A program made the translations under genes and the position numbers. Positions 62,047 to 64,000 of a DNA stretch of 64,000 bases are shown here, one piece after another; position 1 is the stretch's first letter, and every line of letters starts with the position of its first letter. The notes below the pieces were generated by a model, which made no database searches, was not told where the DNA came from, and worked only from the letters and a program-made list of their open reading frames with translations. The DNA is from CAJQQK01 sp049116495 (GTDB lineage Bacteria > Pseudomonadota > Alphaproteobacteria > Rhizobiales > Hyphomicrobiaceae). Location: positions 17,327 through 81,326 of the forward strand of contig JAGDYV010000043.1 in the NCBI GenBank assembly GCA_049116495.1, written 5' to 3'.

Positions 62047-62955
62047 TTAATTGAGCTGATCCCATTCAGGGGCGGGCCCGAAACGTTCGATCAGGAAGTC
62101 GATGAACAAGCGGACCTTGGCGGCGAGGTATTTGTTTGGCGCATAGAGCGCGAAAATACCAAGATCGGTCGGTGGATACTCAGGGAGGATGATCGCTAGT
62201 CGACCGGCTTTGACGTCTGGACCGATGAGGAACGTCGGCAGCTTGGTGATGCCGTTTCCGGTCAGGGCGGCGGTTCTGAGGACATCGCCGTTGTTGGAGC
62301 AGAACGTCGATCCGATCGGCACGCTCAGGGTCTCTCCGTTTGAAGTGAGTTGCCATTTCTGCAAAGCTGTCGTGTGGCCAAAATTCAGGCAGCGATGATC
62401 TAGCAAATCGCCGGGCACCGACGGGGTACCATAGTCCGCAAGATATTTCGGTGAAGCGACAAGCAACCGGCGCGCAGGGGCCAGGCGTCGCGCGATCAGG
62501 CTTGAGTCCTGCAAAACCGCAATGCGGATCGTGACATCGACGCCTTCATCGAGCGGGTCGATAAAGCGATCATTCAACGCCAGTTCGATTTTGAGGTCTG
62601 GGTAACTCCGCATGAATTGTGCGACGGCGGCCCCGAGATGAAGCGCGCCAAACGACATTGGCGCATTCACTTTCAAAACGCCCCTCGGTTCGTCGTGCAG
62701 TTGCGAGATCTGCGATTCCGTTTCCTCGATTTGGGCCAGGATTTCGAGGCAGCGATCATTGTAGGCGATGCCGGCTTCGGTCGGGCTGACACGTCGCGTC
62801 GTGCGGTTGAGCAGGCGCGCGCCGAGGATGTGTTCCAGTTCCATCACGCCCTTGCTCACTGCTGAGCGTGTCAGCCCCAACTGACGGCCTGCTGCCGCAT
62901 AGCTGCCAAGCGTCACAACCGACGTGAACGCGCGCATCGCATCAAGCTTTTCCAT
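62047..62955 (-). CDS. LysR family transcriptional regulator
   Basis: A 302-residue LTTR. The N-terminal helix-turn-helix starts MEKLDAMRAFTSVVTLGSYA, with SAVSKGVMELEHILGARLLNRTTRR; the rest is a two-lobed effector-binding domain beginning GVLKVNAPMSFG. It is divergent from a pirin gene, a common arrangement in proteobacteria in which the LTTR responds to quinone or electrophile stress and induces pirin. The start at 62955 is preferred to 62982. A near-perfect palindrome lies 8-26 bases upstream of this start. Confidence 0.93.
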   Translation of the reverse strand: MEKLDAMRAFTSVVTLGSYAAAGRQLGLTRSAVSKGVMELEHILGARLLNRTTRRVSPTEAGIAYNDRCLEILAQIEETESQISQLHDEPRGVLKVNAPMSFGALHLGAAVAQFMRSYPDLKIELALNDRFIDPLDEGVDVTIRIAVLQDSSLIARRLAPARRLLVASPKYLADYGTPSVPGDLLDHRCLNFGHTTALQKWQLTSNGETLSVPIGSTFCSNNGDVLRTAALTGNGITKLPTFLIGPDVKAGRLAIILPEYPPTDLGIFALYAPNKYLAAKVRLFIDFLIERFGPAPEWDQLN

Positions 62956-62962
62956 TTCCGAT

Positions 62963-62981
62963 TGTTTCCAAATTGGATACA
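62963..62981. promoter_or_regulatory. 19-bp near-perfect palindrome, likely LysR operator
   Basis: TGTTTCCAAATTGGATACA is symmetric around its central base except for one T/T pair. It lies 8 bases upstream of the LysR start codon and about 100 bases upstream of the pirin start, which suits autorepression and divergent activation by the LysR protein. Confidence 0.55.
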
Positions 62982-63080
62982 TACTGTGTAAAACTGAGTA
63001 GATTGAACGCTACTGGTCGTCAACATATCTATGATGGCAACAGGACGGATCATCTGGCCTGCAACCACGGGAGACATGCC

Positions 63081-63785
63081 ATGGCCCTCACCTTGCGACG
63101 TGCCGATGAACGCGGCATGGCCAATTTCGGTTGGCTCGATTCCAAGCACAGTTTCTCGTTCGGTGATTACTACGATCCCAATCATGTCGGCTTTGGGCCG
63201 CTACGCGTCATCAACGAAGACCGGGTCGCACCAGGCGGTGGATTCCCGACACATCCGCACAGCAACATGGAGATCATTTCGTATGTTCTGGACGGCGCGT
63301 TGGAGCACAAGGACAGCCTTGGTAGCGGATCGATCATTCGGCCTGGCGACGTCCAACGCATAACGGCGGGCACGGGTGTGCGCCACAGCGAGTTCAATGC
63401 CTCGCAGACGGATCCGGTGCACTTCCTGCAAATCTGGATCGTGCCGGAGCGTGATGGCCTGACGCCGGGTTACGAACAAAAGTCGTTTAGCGAACAGGAT
63501 AAACGCGGCAACCTACGATTGATCGGTTCGCGCGATGGTCGAGACGGGTCGGTCACGATTCACCGCGATGTCGACCTGTTTGCGTCGCAATTGACAAAGG
63601 GTGAGACGGTGCGTCACGCGTTGGCCGCAGGGCGTGGTGCTTGGCTGCAGGTCGTGAAAGGTGCGGTGTCGCTGAACGCAGAGCGCCTGGATGCCGGCGA
63701 CGGTGCATTCGCGACCACACCGCAGGTGTTGCAGATCGCGGGGACGGACGATGCCGAGATTTTGCTCTTCGACCTCGCTGTCTAG
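63081..63785 (+). CDS. pirin family protein (bicupin, YhhW-like)
   Basis: A 234-residue bicupin. The metal ligands of the N-terminal cupin lie in GGGFPTHPHSNMEIISYVLDG (shown here in part: PTHPHSNMEI) and TAGTGVRHSEFN, matching the His-His-His-Glu set of pirin. The start RRADERGMANFGWLDSKHSFS is the YhhW-type signature; E. coli YhhW has quercetinase activity. GGGAG lies 9 bases upstream of the ATG. Divergent from LysR and followed by a second pirin gene. Confidence 0.92.
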   Translation: MALTLRRADERGMANFGWLDSKHSFSFGDYYDPNHVGFGPLRVINEDRVAPGGGFPTHPHSNMEIISYVLDGALEHKDSLGSGSIIRPGDVQRITAGTGVRHSEFNASQTDPVHFLQIWIVPERDGLTPGYEQKSFSEQDKRGNLRLIGSRDGRDGSVTIHRDVDLFASQLTKGETVRHALAAGRGAWLQVVKGAVSLNAERLDAGDGAFATTPQVLQIAGTDDAEILLFDLAV

Positions 63786-63881
63786 CGGAAGTTCGGCGCC
63801 AAGAGTCGGAAACATCGTCACGATCGAAGTATGCAAGCACGCGCTTTTGGTGCCCATGCCAGCCACGTCACGGAGAATGCT

Positions 63882-64000
63882 ATGAGTTGGAACCCGGCGA
63901 TTGAACCGCACGGCCCGGAAGCCGGAAACCTCGAGTCGATCGAGACGATGATCGTGTCGCGGACGCGTGATATCGGTGGTTTCGAAGTGCGCCGCGCCTT
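63882..64000 (+). CDS. pirin family protein, N-terminal part (cut by window end)
   Basis: An ATG at 63882 with GGAG 7 bases upstream opens a frame of 39 codons that runs off the window. It contains SIETMIVSRTRDIGGFEVRRA, the opening of the long pirin proteins (usual form IVPRTRDLGGFEVRRALP). It lies 96 bp after the first pirin gene on the same strand, so the two pirins probably form one operon under the LysR regulator. Confidence 0.8.
   Translation, partial: MSWNPAIEPHGPEAGNLESIETMIVSRTRDIGGFEVRRA

Overview
The window looks like a chromosomal segment of a metabolically versatile alphaproteobacterium. This is inferred from the moderately high GC, the frequent GTG and TTG starts, the tight 4-bp gene overlaps, and a gene set dominated by CoA-transferases, acyl-CoA dehydrogenases, SDRs, LLM flavoenzymes and periplasmic-binding-protein transporters. 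No rRNA, tRNA, CRISPR array, insertion sequence or complete prophage was recognised. About 60 protein genes are supported; most are catabolic or transport genes, each next to a family-specific regulator or transporter.

Region 1 (1-5.2 kb): an AraC regulator, then a MaoC / acyl-CoA dehydrogenase / CaiB CoA-transferase operon on the minus strand and a divergent SDR. Region 2 (5.2-16.2 kb) is the most coherent system. A nine-gene plus-strand operon encodes a polyamine-type ABC importer with a Tat-exported binding protein, an allantoinase/imidase-like deacetylase-family hydrolase, a yeast Fcy1-type cytosine deaminase, and the three signature proteins of the URC pyrimidine-degradation route: URC1 (GTP cyclohydrolase II-like), URC4 (DUF1688) and uracil phosphoribosyltransferase. 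A divergent two-gene operon carries an APRT-like phosphoribosyltransferase and a BtpA/SgcQ-like TIM-barrel protein. Together they read as import of a pyrimidine or related ring, deamination, and conversion to a nucleotide for URC degradation.

Region 3 (16.2-29.6 kb) is more accessory: a frameshifted VWA gene with a small basic partner, a Gfo/Idh/MocA and tandem-OsmC pair, an MFS porter, a methyltransferase, an M19 dipeptidase, a PhyH dioxygenase, a class IV aminotransferase, a DHA2 exporter, an EamA porter, and an AT-rich gene for a secreted papain-like (C39-like) peptidase. Region 4 (29.6-43.5 kb) has an acyl-CoA-dehydrogenase-fold monooxygenase, an aldehyde dehydrogenase, several alpha/beta hydrolases, a creatinase-like M24 protein, a MoxR/CoxE chaperone pair, an LLM oxidoreductase, a quinone-oxidoreductase-type MDR, a DUF1028 protein and a TauD dioxygenase.

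Region 5 (43.5-49.5 kb) combines a CaiB CoA-transferase, a tripartite tricarboxylate transporter in B-A-C order and an enolase-superfamily sugar-acid dehydratase-like enzyme. Region 6 (49.6-57.4 kb) resembles a ring beta-oxidation module: an acyl-CoA dehydrogenase with Asp at the usual Glu position, a BadH-like SDR, a tandem CoA-transferase fusion, a crotonase missing one catalytic Glu, and a BadI-like ring-opening hydrolase. Region 7 (57.4-64 kb) has a MATE exporter, an HxlR regulator divergent from an atypical SDR, a flavoprotein dehydrogenase, and a LysR regulator divergent from two pirin genes, the second cut by the window edge.

All functions come from reading motifs and remembered family patterns; no database search was run.
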